In this document: positions 55,662 through 63,580 of the stretch, piece by piece
How the letters are laid out: every line of letters begins with the position of its first letter
Position numbering within the stretch: the first letter of the stretch is position 1
Assembly: GCA_903887005.1 (NCBI GenBank)
Contig: CAISOH010000351.1
Span: forward strand, 1-64,000
Reading direction: 5' to 3'
DNA from: an uncultured Bacteroidota bacterium
GTDB lineage: Bacteria; Bacteroidota; Bacteroidia; Chitinophagales; Chitinophagaceae
DNA: 64,000 nucleotides
Made by a program: the position numbers and the translations under genes
Notes under the pieces: generated by a model
What the model saw: only the letters and a program-made list of their open reading frames with translations
The model's database searches: none
Told to the model about the DNA's origin: nothing

Positions 55662-56681
55662 ATGCTTACTGAATTAACTAAAGAGCAACAGCAACTAATG
55701 TTAACCGTCCGCGACAGGTGGATTAATTTAGCCTTAAAAGACAATAAAAAAGGCATAGATAAAGTGCTTTTTGAAGAAGGTATAACGTGGCTATATCAAG
55801 ACCTTTTAAAAAAGCCAAAGCCTAAAATTGTTTACTGCGATTCTTGGATAGGATGTTTATTGACAATTGCCATTTTTAAGAAAACCCCAAAAATAGATAT
55901 GTCCAGTGTGTGGGCCAGTGTGTGGGCCAGTGTGGGGGCCAGTGTGGGGGACAGTGTGTGGGCCAGTGTGGGGGCCAGTGTGGGGGACAGTGTGTGGGAC
56001 AGTGTGGGGGACAGTGTGGGGGAACATTCTGCATATAATGGCTGGTCAAACTTTGGATGGGTTTCTTTTTATGATTTTTTTGAAGAAATCAAAGTCCTTG
56101 ACAATTTTAAATTCAAGCAGTATAAAAAACTAATCAAGTCGAATGCTTTTGAAGCGTACGAATACGATAATTACATATTTGCAATACAGCCACCTATAAG
56201 CATCGTTAAAAACGATGCAAGCCGCTTACACAATCCAAAAGGGATGGCTGTTCAGTTTAAAGACGGAAGTGGTTATTATTTTATTAATGGCAGAAGTGTT
56301 CCTGCTTGGGTATTTGAAAAGGCAGAAACTGGAGATATTACCAAAGAGCTTTTTATTTCAGAAAAAAACAGCGATATAAAAGGGGCTATTTACGAAGTAT
56401 TGGGCCAGGTAAAAATGATGGAGTTGTTGGGAGCGGAGGAGATTGATAAGCAGAGTATCGTACATATGAACGGAGATATAGAAGTTGTAACCCTTTTAAA
56501 AACTAAAGATGTGTTTGCGGAGATAGACAACCAGCCTTTCGCGTGGGTTAAGATGATATGCCCTTCAACTGGCACCCAATACTTGCAGGGGGTTGAGCCT
56601 CACCATACGAACGCTTTAGAGGCAATTGCCAGTCTTAGTATGTTTAAAGCGGAAGAATACAGGTTTGATTTACGCAGTTAA
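55662..56681 (+). CDS. DUF6745-like protein with tetrapeptide repeats
   Basis: SVWASVWASVGASVGD... repeats, then SFYDFF...RLHNPKGMAVQFKDGSGYYFINGRSVPAWVFE...CPSTGTQYLQGVEP. Confidence 0.75.
   Translation: MLTELTKEQQQLMLTVRDRWINLALKDNKKGIDKVLFEEGITWLYQDLLKKPKPKIVYCDSWIGCLLTIAIFKKTPKIDMSSVWASVWASVGASVGDSVWASVGASVGDSVWDSVGDSVGEHSAYNGWSNFGWVSFYDFFEEIKVLDNFKFKQYKKLIKSNAFEAYEYDNYIFAIQPPISIVKNDASRLHNPKGMAVQFKDGSGYYFINGRSVPAWVFEKAETGDITKELFISEKNSDIKGAIYEVLGQVKMMELLGAEEIDKQSIVHMNGDIEVVTLLKTKDVFAEIDNQPFAWVKMICPSTGTQYLQGVEPHHTNALEAIASLSMFKAEEYRFDLRS
55905..56024 (+). repeat. 12-nt coding tandem repeat, 10 units
   Basis: Units AGTGTG(T/G)GGG(C/A)(C/A) encoding SV[WG][ADE], all in frame. Confidence 0.95.
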
Positions 56682-56710
56682 TTTCATTTTATAACTTTAA
56701 ATAAAAATCA

Positions 56711-57076
56711 ATGAACACGATTAAAGGGCACCAGGGCGATGTACAATTCCGCTCACTAAAAAATCTTCCGGAGGGAGCTACTAAAATAGAAAGTAAGCCG
56801 ATTGCGCTTAGGGAGCATAGCGGACACATGCATGTTCTCACGGGAGATGTACAGCATTTTGAGTTAAACGGCAAGCTTTATGCAGCAGTAGGTGGTGATG
56901 GAGCGCGGCTGCAGCATGTGCATGAAAGTAATTTTACGGCCAAATGCTGGCAGACAACGGAAGAATTGCCGGTTGCAGACCATAAAAGCCACCCTCTACC
57001 GGAGGGAGTGTACGAATTTTTTATTCAGAATAGCTACAACCCGTATGCGAAGCTGATGGAAAAGGTGATTGATTAA
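56711..57076 (+). CDS. Small histidine-motif protein partnered with the DUF6745-like gene
   Basis: QGDVQFRSLKNLPEGATKIE...LREHSGHMHVLTG...LQHVHESNF...LPEGVYEFFIQNSYNP. Confidence 0.7.
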   Translation: MNTIKGHQGDVQFRSLKNLPEGATKIESKPIALREHSGHMHVLTGDVQHFELNGKLYAAVGGDGARLQHVHESNFTAKCWQTTEELPVADHKSHPLPEGVYEFFIQNSYNPYAKLMEKVID

Positions 57077-57082
57077 TTTAGG

Positions 57083-57217
57083 TGGGGGATGTCGGAATGG
57101 TAGACGATTTCTGCATTGGTAAGACAGATATTAAGCAGATTGAAAAAGATATGAAAGCCCGCCACTGCACAACCAGAGGGCAATTGTATCATGCGGGTTC
57201 GAGTCCCGCTCCCTCAA
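57083..57217 (+). ncRNA. Non-canonical tRNA-like RNA, copy 2
   Basis: Acceptor TGGGGGA (57083-57089)/TCCCTCA (57210-57216), A73 at 57217; D arm TCGGAATGGTAGACGA; perfect T arm GCGGG-TTCGAGT-CCCGC; 85 nt between D and T arms with TCTGC/GCAGA stem and a long arm GATATGA..GCCC/GGGC..TTGTATC. Confidence 0.8.
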
Positions 57218-57240
57218 CAATCTTTTAAAAAACGATTATT

Positions 57241-57465
57241 ATGGAGATTTTAAAACTAACCAGAAGAAAACGAATAGAAAACCTGCCTAATGGAACTTTG
57301 TTTATGTCTGAAAGCGGGACCATCGCTTTAAAATCTGAATATCACACAGATAAAGGGGCGTGTGAGTGTTACATAGTTGGAACAGGTGAGTTTTTTTGGG
57401 GAGGCGTAAAAGAGGCGTCTGATTTAAATAAAATGCTCGTCTACCCCATTGAAATAATCGAATAA
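57241..57465 (+). CDS. Small hypothetical protein
   Basis: 74 aa ORF. Confidence 0.55.
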   Translation: MEILKLTRRKRIENLPNGTLFMSESGTIALKSEYHTDKGACECYIVGTGEFFWGGVKEASDLNKMLVYPIEIIE

Positions 57466-57476
57466 ATTTACTTTTA

Positions 57477-58667
57477 ATGAATACCAAAAACTTAATTTCT
57501 ACGCCTACGGCAGATATGAGCCGTGAAGACTGGCTTAATTTCAGGAAGCCGCTGTGGCATGTGAAAAAGATAATCAATGCAGATCAGTATTATGACGAAG
57601 TTCAACTGTATTCCCCAGGAGTTGCTAATTACGAATGGTTTGAACAACTCTTTAAAACTGAATGGTGGGAAAAGTATAATTTCCCCTGCATAGGCGGCAG
57701 CGAAGTGTCAACCGTAATGGGCCTTAACCAATACAAGTCCATTATTGAACTGTTTTATGAAAAGGTAGGTATTAAAGAAACGCCTGATATTGATAACGCG
57801 GCCATGTTTTGGGGCAGGGAGCTTGAAGAACAGATTGCCGACAAATGGCAGTACTGGACGGGTAACGTTGAAGAAATGATTGAGAATTACAGGGTAAAAA
57901 ATGTTGTTCGCCGGTGTTTTAGGGTTAACGCCTATCTTCAAAACAAAGAGTTCCCGTGGATATTTGTAAGTCTTGACCGGCGTATTGTTAAATCAAAGGA
58001 GGGGCAAGCTTCGATTTCAGCGGGGGAAGGGGTGCTTGAGTGCAAAACCATTTCAGGGTTTGCTGCTGACCAGTGGGAGAGCGGGTTCCCTCCAGGGTAT
58101 GTGATGCAGATACAAACGCAGCTTGGGGTAACTGAGCTTGGGTTTGGAGAAAGTGCGATATTGAAAGACGGCAGGCATTTCGAGGTTTTACCTTTTGACA
58201 GGAACGACAATATCATAGATGCCATTAAATACAAATGCCAGGCGTTTTACGCGGCTGTAAAGAAAGGGATTGAGCATTATATTCTTTCGACAGTTGCGCC
58301 CAATGAGGGGGAAAGGAACAGGCATTTAGCGGCAGTGGATGCACTGGCCCCCGAACCTGATTCAAGCGTGAGTTATGAAGCTTACCTAAAAGCAACCTAC
58401 ACGGATAAAGGGTATGAGGTATTGGGGAACGATGAAGAACTGCTGGATGCTGTGCAGTATCAGAAATTGAAGGGTTATATTGAAACGTTGCAGGAAAAGC
58501 AGCAACTGCATAAGAATAAGCTTTTAAAGGCGTTAGGCGATGCCAGCGTATTGAATTTCGGGGAGCAGGGCAAGGTAACGTACAGAGCGAATAAAAAGGG
58601 CACAAGAAGTTTCCGGTGCGATGTGAAGGTGGTGGATGAAGCGCCAAAGCAAGAACAAGCATATTAA
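57477..58667 (+). CDS. YqaJ-family exonuclease
   Basis: IGGSEVSTVMGLNQYKSIIELFYEKVG...NAAMFWGRELEEQIADKW...GVLECKTISGFAADQWESGFPPGYVMQIQTQLGVTE. Confidence 0.9.
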   Translation: MNTKNLISTPTADMSREDWLNFRKPLWHVKKIINADQYYDEVQLYSPGVANYEWFEQLFKTEWWEKYNFPCIGGSEVSTVMGLNQYKSIIELFYEKVGIKETPDIDNAAMFWGRELEEQIADKWQYWTGNVEEMIENYRVKNVVRRCFRVNAYLQNKEFPWIFVSLDRRIVKSKEGQASISAGEGVLECKTISGFAADQWESGFPPGYVMQIQTQLGVTELGFGESAILKDGRHFEVLPFDRNDNIIDAIKYKCQAFYAAVKKGIEHYILSTVAPNEGERNRHLAAVDALAPEPDSSVSYEAYLKATYTDKGYEVLGNDEELLDAVQYQKLKGYIETLQEKQQLHKNKLLKALGDASVLNFGEQGKVTYRANKKGTRSFRCDVKVVDEAPKQEQAY

Positions 58668-58747
58668 ATTTTCAGCACATAAGCAATCGTTACCCCGTAC
58701 GGTTTCTACCTATAAGGGGTTTTCTTTCAACTTCAAAAGTAAATGCG

Positions 58748-59173
58748 ATGTCATTAACAACAGAACAAATAATAGAGGGCAATAGGCTAATTGCGGAGTT
58801 TATGGGATGGGGCTTTAGAATATCAGATGGGCGCGTTTATGCTTCTTTTAACGGGGGGGAATTGTGGAATGACAGGGAAGTATATTTACAAAAAATACTT
58901 TCTGAAAATTCCGGTTTTAATTTTCATGGTTCATGGGGTAGGCTTATGCCAGTAGTTGAAAAGATAGAAACAGGCATGAACTGGCCTTATTGTGTACAAC
59001 TTGAAAGAAACATGTTTGCTGAAAAGTCTTCATCTGATTTATACCGATGCGTTATTCACGATGAAGGGTACGCAACGCAAATTATCGTATCTCATAATAA
59101 TAAAATTATGGGTTGTTTTACCGCAGTTGTTGAATTTATTAAATGGATAAACCTATCCAAATTAAACGAATAA
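58748..59173 (+). CDS. Hypothetical protein
   Basis: 141 aa ORF. Confidence 0.6.
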   Translation: MSLTTEQIIEGNRLIAEFMGWGFRISDGRVYASFNGGELWNDREVYLQKILSENSGFNFHGSWGRLMPVVEKIETGMNWPYCVQLERNMFAEKSSSDLYRCVIHDEGYATQIIVSHNNKIMGCFTAVVEFIKWINLSKLNE

Positions 59174-59207
59174 CAGTTTTTTGGTTTTTGAAAAATCATT
59201 CAGCGAT

Positions 59208-59489
59208 ATGAAAAAGAAATGGGTAATAAACGACAACGTGCTGGTTGTTGGCCGGGTGGAGCATCACTATGAATTGTGCAAGAACAACAGCAAGACGATA
59301 GGCGGGGGCTGGTGGGAGATTGTGGGGGAGGATATGTACTTCTACAAAAGCAGCACGGAGTTTGGTAGTGTAACGAAGGAGCAGTTTGAGCAGGCCGATA
59401 AATTCCCGTACACAGAGGGCTACAAGCTGCATTTAAGCCATGCTTTAACACTGGAGCAGGCTATTAAGGAGCATTTAAGATCAAGATAA
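59208..59489 (+). CDS. Hypothetical protein
   Basis: ATG at 59208: MKKKWVINDNVLVVGRVEHHYELC... Confidence 0.55.
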   Translation: MKKKWVINDNVLVVGRVEHHYELCKNNSKTIGGGWWEIVGEDMYFYKSSTEFGSVTKEQFEQADKFPYTEGYKLHLSHALTLEQAIKEHLRSR

Positions 59490-59917
59490 TGGCAAAACAA
59501 ACCGAAGCGGCCATGGAAGACGCTAAGGATTTTAAAGAAGCTTGGAAGGCTTATAAGAACACAACTGAGTTTTCTAACCTTCGTGTAAGCACTAAATCTA
59601 AATTGTCGGCTCTCCTTACGATGGAAATATTATATGGTGGGCTTTTAGGGCTGGATGGGAAACTAAAAAAAAGATACAATAATATGAAGCATTCAAAAGT
59701 GTTTTTCAGAGAAGATGGCAGCAGGGTGTGTGTTGAGGCTGCTATTTGGGTTGGGTTTAATAAACAGGAATTTGGGTATACTCATTCTGTTACGGAATCA
59801 AAACCTGGAAGAAGAAAGTTTGAACCAGCGCCTTACGCTGCCACTATTGCAGAAGTCTTTGAGGTTAAATTAGAACTTTGGTTTCAAATAAATCCACACT
59901 ATGAAAAAAGAACCTAA
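59489..59917 (+). CDS. Hypothetical protein
   Basis: 142 aa, overlapping start. Confidence 0.55.
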   Translation: MAKQTEAAMEDAKDFKEAWKAYKNTTEFSNLRVSTKSKLSALLTMEILYGGLLGLDGKLKKRYNNMKHSKVFFREDGSRVCVEAAIWVGFNKQEFGYTHSVTESKPGRRKFEPAPYAATIAEVFEVKLELWFQINPHYEKRT

Positions 59918-60074
59918 AACGCAGTACATTCCTTGGGAATATTTGACCGACAGGGAGAAGGGCTGTTACAATGCAGGTTTAAAAGAGCGAGAGGTTCCTT
60001 TCGTGTGAGTGCTGTACGGTATTATTATCGGTTCAATAATCACGTTTATGATTTTAAAATACTATCACAGATGA
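59901..60074 (+). pseudogene. Small membrane protein copy interrupted by in-frame TGA (60006-60008)
   Basis: MKKEPKTQYIPWEYLTDREKGCYNAGLKEREVPFV*VLYGIIIGSIITFMILKYYHR*, paralogous to the intact next gene. Confidence 0.6.
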
Positions 60075-60271
60075 AAAAAGAAGTTAAAATTCAGCACAGC
60101 GATTACATACCGTGGGAGCAGCTAACGGACAGGGAGAAAGCCGCGTATGAAGCCGGGCAAAATGAAAGGATGCCTAACTGGTTAATTTTACTTCTTGTGG
60201 CCGCAGTTTTTACGTATGGCGGCTTTCTTTTAGGCATGGCATACTCTTTTATAAAATATAATCAACAATGA
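60071..60271 (+). CDS. Small membrane protein
   Basis: MKKEVKIQHSDYIPWEQLTDREKAAYEAGQNERMPNWLILLLVAAVFTYGGFLLGMAYSFIKYNQQ; ATG overlaps the preceding TGA. Confidence 0.65.
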   Translation: MKKEVKIQHSDYIPWEQLTDREKAAYEAGQNERMPNWLILLLVAAVFTYGGFLLGMAYSFIKYNQQ

Positions 60272-60624
60272 AACACTTAATCCTTTTACTGATGCTGACA
60301 GTTATAACAGCAGGGGTAATGGCGCAAAAGAAAGATACGTTATTATTACATAACAGCCCCTTTGTAGGCTCCGCGCAAATCTACATTTATACACCGCCTT
60401 CATTACCAAATGATACCGTTCGTTGCAGTATGTTGGCAACGGACACCACCACATTAATTGCATTTCAGTACGAAGGTTATGAAGTGCGAGAATGGCATAT
60501 AGGTTTAAACCCTGCATACAACGTGTTAAATCAAGAAAAGCATAGTGGACACGTTGCCTACCTAACAAAAGAATACAAGCCTATACCCGGTAACCTAATA
60601 ATCTGGCTAAGTAAAAACAAGTAA
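60268..60624 (+). CDS. Predicted secreted protein
   Basis: Signal-peptide-like MKHLILLLMLTVITAGVMAQ. Confidence 0.6.
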   Translation: MKHLILLLMLTVITAGVMAQKKDTLLLHNSPFVGSAQIYIYTPPSLPNDTVRCSMLATDTTTLIAFQYEGYEVREWHIGLNPAYNVLNQEKHSGHVAYLTKEYKPIPGNLIIWLSKNK

Positions 60625-60626
60625 GT

Positions 60627-60749
60627 ATGTACAAATGCACACAATCCTTTTCAATAAACACGCTCCAGTATGTTAAGGGGCAGGAAATTTGCGAAAAAGA
60701 GTATTTAGCCCTTAGCTGGCTTTACAGGAAGTTTTTCAGAGCGTTGTAA
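60627..60749 (+). CDS. Small hypothetical protein
   Basis: MYKCTQSFSINTLQYVKGQEICEKEYLALSWLYRKFFRAL. Confidence 0.35.
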   Translation: MYKCTQSFSINTLQYVKGQEICEKEYLALSWLYRKFFRAL

Positions 60750-60783
60750 TCAATTCTTTTATTCAATTATAATTAATTTTTTT

Positions 60784-61023
60784 ATGAGTGCATGGGAAGG
60801 CTCTAAATTGCAGGAACGTAAAGAAGATGAAGCAAGACTTGCTTCTAACGTTAAAAAAAGTCCAGTCCTTTTAGAGGATGATACTTTAATAAACAGTGCC
60901 TTAGAAGAAGCTGGTAAGATATTATTGTGTGCTTTTGACCTTCTTGGAATAACGAAGAAGGTAAGTGCCGAAATAATATCAGGCGGTAAATCTTATAAGT
61001 TAACGTTTGAGAGAGCAGAGTAA
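60784..61023 (+). CDS. Hypothetical protein
   Basis: 79 aa ORF. Confidence 0.5.
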   Translation: MSAWEGSKLQERKEDEARLASNVKKSPVLLEDDTLINSALEEAGKILLCAFDLLGITKKVSAEIISGGKSYKLTFERAE

Positions 61024-61052
61024 ACCAATTATTCACCAATAAAAACAATCAC

Positions 61053-61586
61053 ATGTCGGAGGCAAAAATAATAACCAAAGGCAAGGTTTTGGGAGTGGGC
61101 AAGAGCGTATCTATCTCATGGGTGGGAGCGAACACCGGAGATAAGGACGGCAAAGAAAGTAAGCGGAAGCCTCACCCGGACTTATTAACCGCGTTTTCAG
61201 GGCTGAATATCCATGCAGCGTACATTGCGGAGTTCCTGAACAAAACAAGCATCACGGTAAAGCAGCCAGGGAGCATCGTGCGGGTGCCCAGTTTTAAGCA
61301 CGAGGAGGATGCAGAAATCTTTATTACCACAGGCTTTACATTGGACGACCAGCAGGAGTTCACTTCTGTTATTTTAACAGCACATAAAATATTAAGTACA
61401 GGAGAGGCGCTGGGCTTTAATACTCCGCCAAAAAAGCTGGACGAGGAGGGCAAGAGCGAGTACCCGTACTGGGCAGCACTGGCAGAGGCCATTGAGAAGT
61501 GCCGGTTGGAGTTGGATGCGTACATCGAAGGGAAAGTTGCTCCTGAGCCTTCGGACAACCAGGGGAATTTGTTTGAGCAACAATAA
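61053..61586 (+). CDS. Replication/recombination-region hypothetical protein
   Basis: 177 aa ORF. Confidence 0.6.
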   Translation: MSEAKIITKGKVLGVGKSVSISWVGANTGDKDGKESKRKPHPDLLTAFSGLNIHAAYIAEFLNKTSITVKQPGSIVRVPSFKHEEDAEIFITTGFTLDDQQEFTSVILTAHKILSTGEALGFNTPPKKLDEEGKSEYPYWAALAEAIEKCRLELDAYIEGKVAPEPSDNQGNLFEQQ

Positions 61587-61592
61587 TTTCCC

Positions 61593-61710
61593 TACTTTTG
61601 TTTTGCACGATTATTATTGTAGTAGGTAATAATTACATTTGCAAAACATCTTTAAGAAGCCTTTGCGGGCGGTGTCTACTACCACCAAACGCAGAGGCAT
61701 TCTTTTTTTT
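61593..61710 (+). promoter_or_regulatory. Structured leader: -7 boxes, nested palindrome and terminator-like hairpin
   Basis: TACTTTTG (61593-61600), TACATTTG (61634-61641), nested inverted repeat 61601-61646, hairpin 61659-61698 with T8 to 61710. Confidence 0.5.
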
Positions 61711-62052
61711 ATGAATGGTATTAAGGCTTTTTACGTAAAGAAAACAGGCAGGAAAGTGCCGGTGGGGTTTGAAATCCACCACATTGATTTCAACAGGGAG
61801 AATAACGATATTAGCAATTTAGTCGCTCTCCCAAAAAAGGTACATAGGGATTACCACAAGTATTCCGACAGGTATAACGATGGGTTAAAGCCAGGCAAGA
61901 TATTACTGTTAGACAACCCTGCTTTTATCGAAATGTTTAACGAAAACTTTCAAATGCTTGTTGAAAATTACAAGATTGCATGTTATTGGGTGCATTTCAG
62001 AAACACACTACTTATGGGAGGGTCCCAAGGAATTTACGGATGCTCATATTAA
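61711..62052 (+). CDS. HNH endonuclease-like protein
   Basis: VPVGFEIHHIDFNRENNDISNLVALPKKVHRDYHKY. Confidence 0.75.
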   Translation: MNGIKAFYVKKTGRKVPVGFEIHHIDFNRENNDISNLVALPKKVHRDYHKYSDRYNDGLKPGKILLLDNPAFIEMFNENFQMLVENYKIACYWVHFRNTLLMGGSQGIYGCSY

Positions 62053-62059
62053 CACATAT

Positions 62060-62473
62060 ATGGAGTTGTTTAAAATTAATGGCCACGGTATTATTACAAA
62101 TAAGCAAGGTACGCCAGTAGATAAGGTTTATTTAAGCCGCATAATTAAAGCTGCGGCAAAGAGCATGGATGCCGCGCCCGAAAGGAAAGAGCAAGTGTCT
62201 CAGGGATTAATCCCTTCGCTTAATCCGGCCTTTGATAATTTTACTAAGTGGATTGACAAATTTGCTCCGAGGGTAAATAAGATGGAGCAGCCTTTAACCG
62301 AAGCTCAGTATCTGGAATTAAAGCAATTGGTAGAAGAAAAGGGCTGGGCTGTTAAGCAGATACAGGGCAAGCTGCTCGACATGAACAACTGGAAGGATTT
62401 AACCAAGAAAAACGCATCGGCCTACCGAACTTTGATAAAGTGGCTGGAAAAAGATAGCGAACCTCAAAAATAA
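62060..62473 (+). CDS. Hypothetical protein
   Basis: MELFKINGHGIITNKQGTPVDKVYLSRIIK... Confidence 0.55.
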   Translation: MELFKINGHGIITNKQGTPVDKVYLSRIIKAAAKSMDAAPERKEQVSQGLIPSLNPAFDNFTKWIDKFAPRVNKMEQPLTEAQYLELKQLVEEKGWAVKQIQGKLLDMNNWKDLTKKNASAYRTLIKWLEKDSEPQK

Positions 62474-62479
62474 CTTTCT

Positions 62480-62788
62480 ATGACAATCAAAGGCTAAATA
62501 AACGCAGGGCTTCTTTGTAATGTTTTATGGGTTGACCGAATAGACAAGCGTTCTGATATGGTAAGGGTATACTTGACCGATGGCACTGGCTTACGGTTTG
62601 ATTTTGGCAGTGTTGGTATTGCGCAGGACTTTTACAACTGGTTAACTCCTGACAAAAATTCTCAGCCTCGTGTGGGAGGTTTTAAGAGCAATCTTGAATA
62701 TTTTAGTTGTGAGGTTACAAGGATTGAGTGGCCTAAAGACACGCCCTCTCGGAATAATTCGATAAGGGGTTTTATCATTCAAAAATAA
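62480..62788 (+). pseudogene. Hypothetical gene with in-frame TAA at codon 6 (62495-62497)
   Basis: MTIKG*INAGLLCNVLWVDRIDKRSDMVRVYLTDGTGLRFDF..., same frame throughout; downstream ATG at 62558. Confidence 0.45.
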
Positions 62789-62793
62789 ATTTT

Positions 62794-63378
62794 ATGTCAA
62801 AAGTTATAACATTTAGCAGGTATTTTCCCGCTGGGCACCCGCGCAAGGCAGAGCCTACAGATTTTGTACAGAAAATTTGGCTATCCCTAATAGACTGTGG
62901 TTTAATAAGCACAAGCAAAGCTGTGGAACTAAGCAGGGAAACTGGCATAGGTGATTTTAATATGGATAATATTAGAAAGTGCCCGCTGGAGCCAAAGCAC
63001 CATACTATACGTTCAGGCAACCGCTGGAAAGTTGGAGACATTTTTAGCCCGCGCGTATGGAATAACGATATTAACCCAAAATCGGGTAGAAGTGGCCCAT
63101 ATCATAGTCAACAAATAGCCATTGCGCCGGATATAGAGATTAAAAAGGTGTGGAATTTTGAAGTAGATGCCTGTGGGGTAATCAGCATTGATGAGCAATA
63201 CTTCTTTGATTATGATGCTGAACCAAGCTTAGAGCCCTGCGAAAAAGAAGTTACTTTAGCAAGGAACGATGGACTTGCATGGGAAGATTTTACAAATTGG
63301 CTGGTTATGCCTTGTTTTAGGGCTGCTAAACCTTGGAATGGGCAAATTATTTGCTGGAACGAACATATAAATTATTAG
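62794..63378 (+). CDS. ASCH-like domain protein
   Basis: KVITFSRYFPAGHPRKAEPTDFVQKIW...KHHTIRSGNRWKVGDIFSPRVW. Confidence 0.5.
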   Translation: MSKVITFSRYFPAGHPRKAEPTDFVQKIWLSLIDCGLISTSKAVELSRETGIGDFNMDNIRKCPLEPKHHTIRSGNRWKVGDIFSPRVWNNDINPKSGRSGPYHSQQIAIAPDIEIKKVWNFEVDACGVISIDEQYFFDYDAEPSLEPCEKEVTLARNDGLAWEDFTNWLVMPCFRAAKPWNGQIICWNEHINY

Positions 63379-63380
63379 CC

Positions 63381-63572
63381 ATGCCATCCCCAACAACCGA
63401 ATATATAGAGAAAGGGTTACAGTACTTGCTGGAAGACGATGAAGACCCAGGCATGGACGATGATAGCGGCAGCATGGATGATAGCTGCCCGAATTGCGGT
63501 ACGGAGTATGACGATATTGATTACGAATACCAGATATGCAGTATTTGCGGATTTAACCACAGCAAAAAATAA
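63381..63572 (+). CDS. Small zinc-ribbon protein
   Basis: DSCPNCGTEYDDIDYEYQICSICGFN. Confidence 0.6.
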   Translation: MPSPTTEYIEKGLQYLLEDDEDPGMDDDSGSMDDSCPNCGTEYDDIDYEYQICSICGFNHSKK

Positions 63573-63580
63573 ACGATTGA

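Noticed and set aside
55905-56024. Tandem repeat read as a CRISPR array
   Set aside because: 12-nt units without spacers, coding and in frame.
55906-56133. Alternative-frame ORF MCGPVCGPVWGPVWG... across the repeat
   Set aside because: Shadow frame of the 12-nt repeat inside the well-supported DUF6745-like gene.
55521-57217. Calling the two RNAs ordinary Ser/Leu tRNAs or suppressor tRNAs for the TAG/TGA/TAA-interrupted genes
   Set aside because: No credible 5-bp/7-nt anticodon arm with CTA, TCA or TTA could be drawn; D-to-T spacing is far too long.
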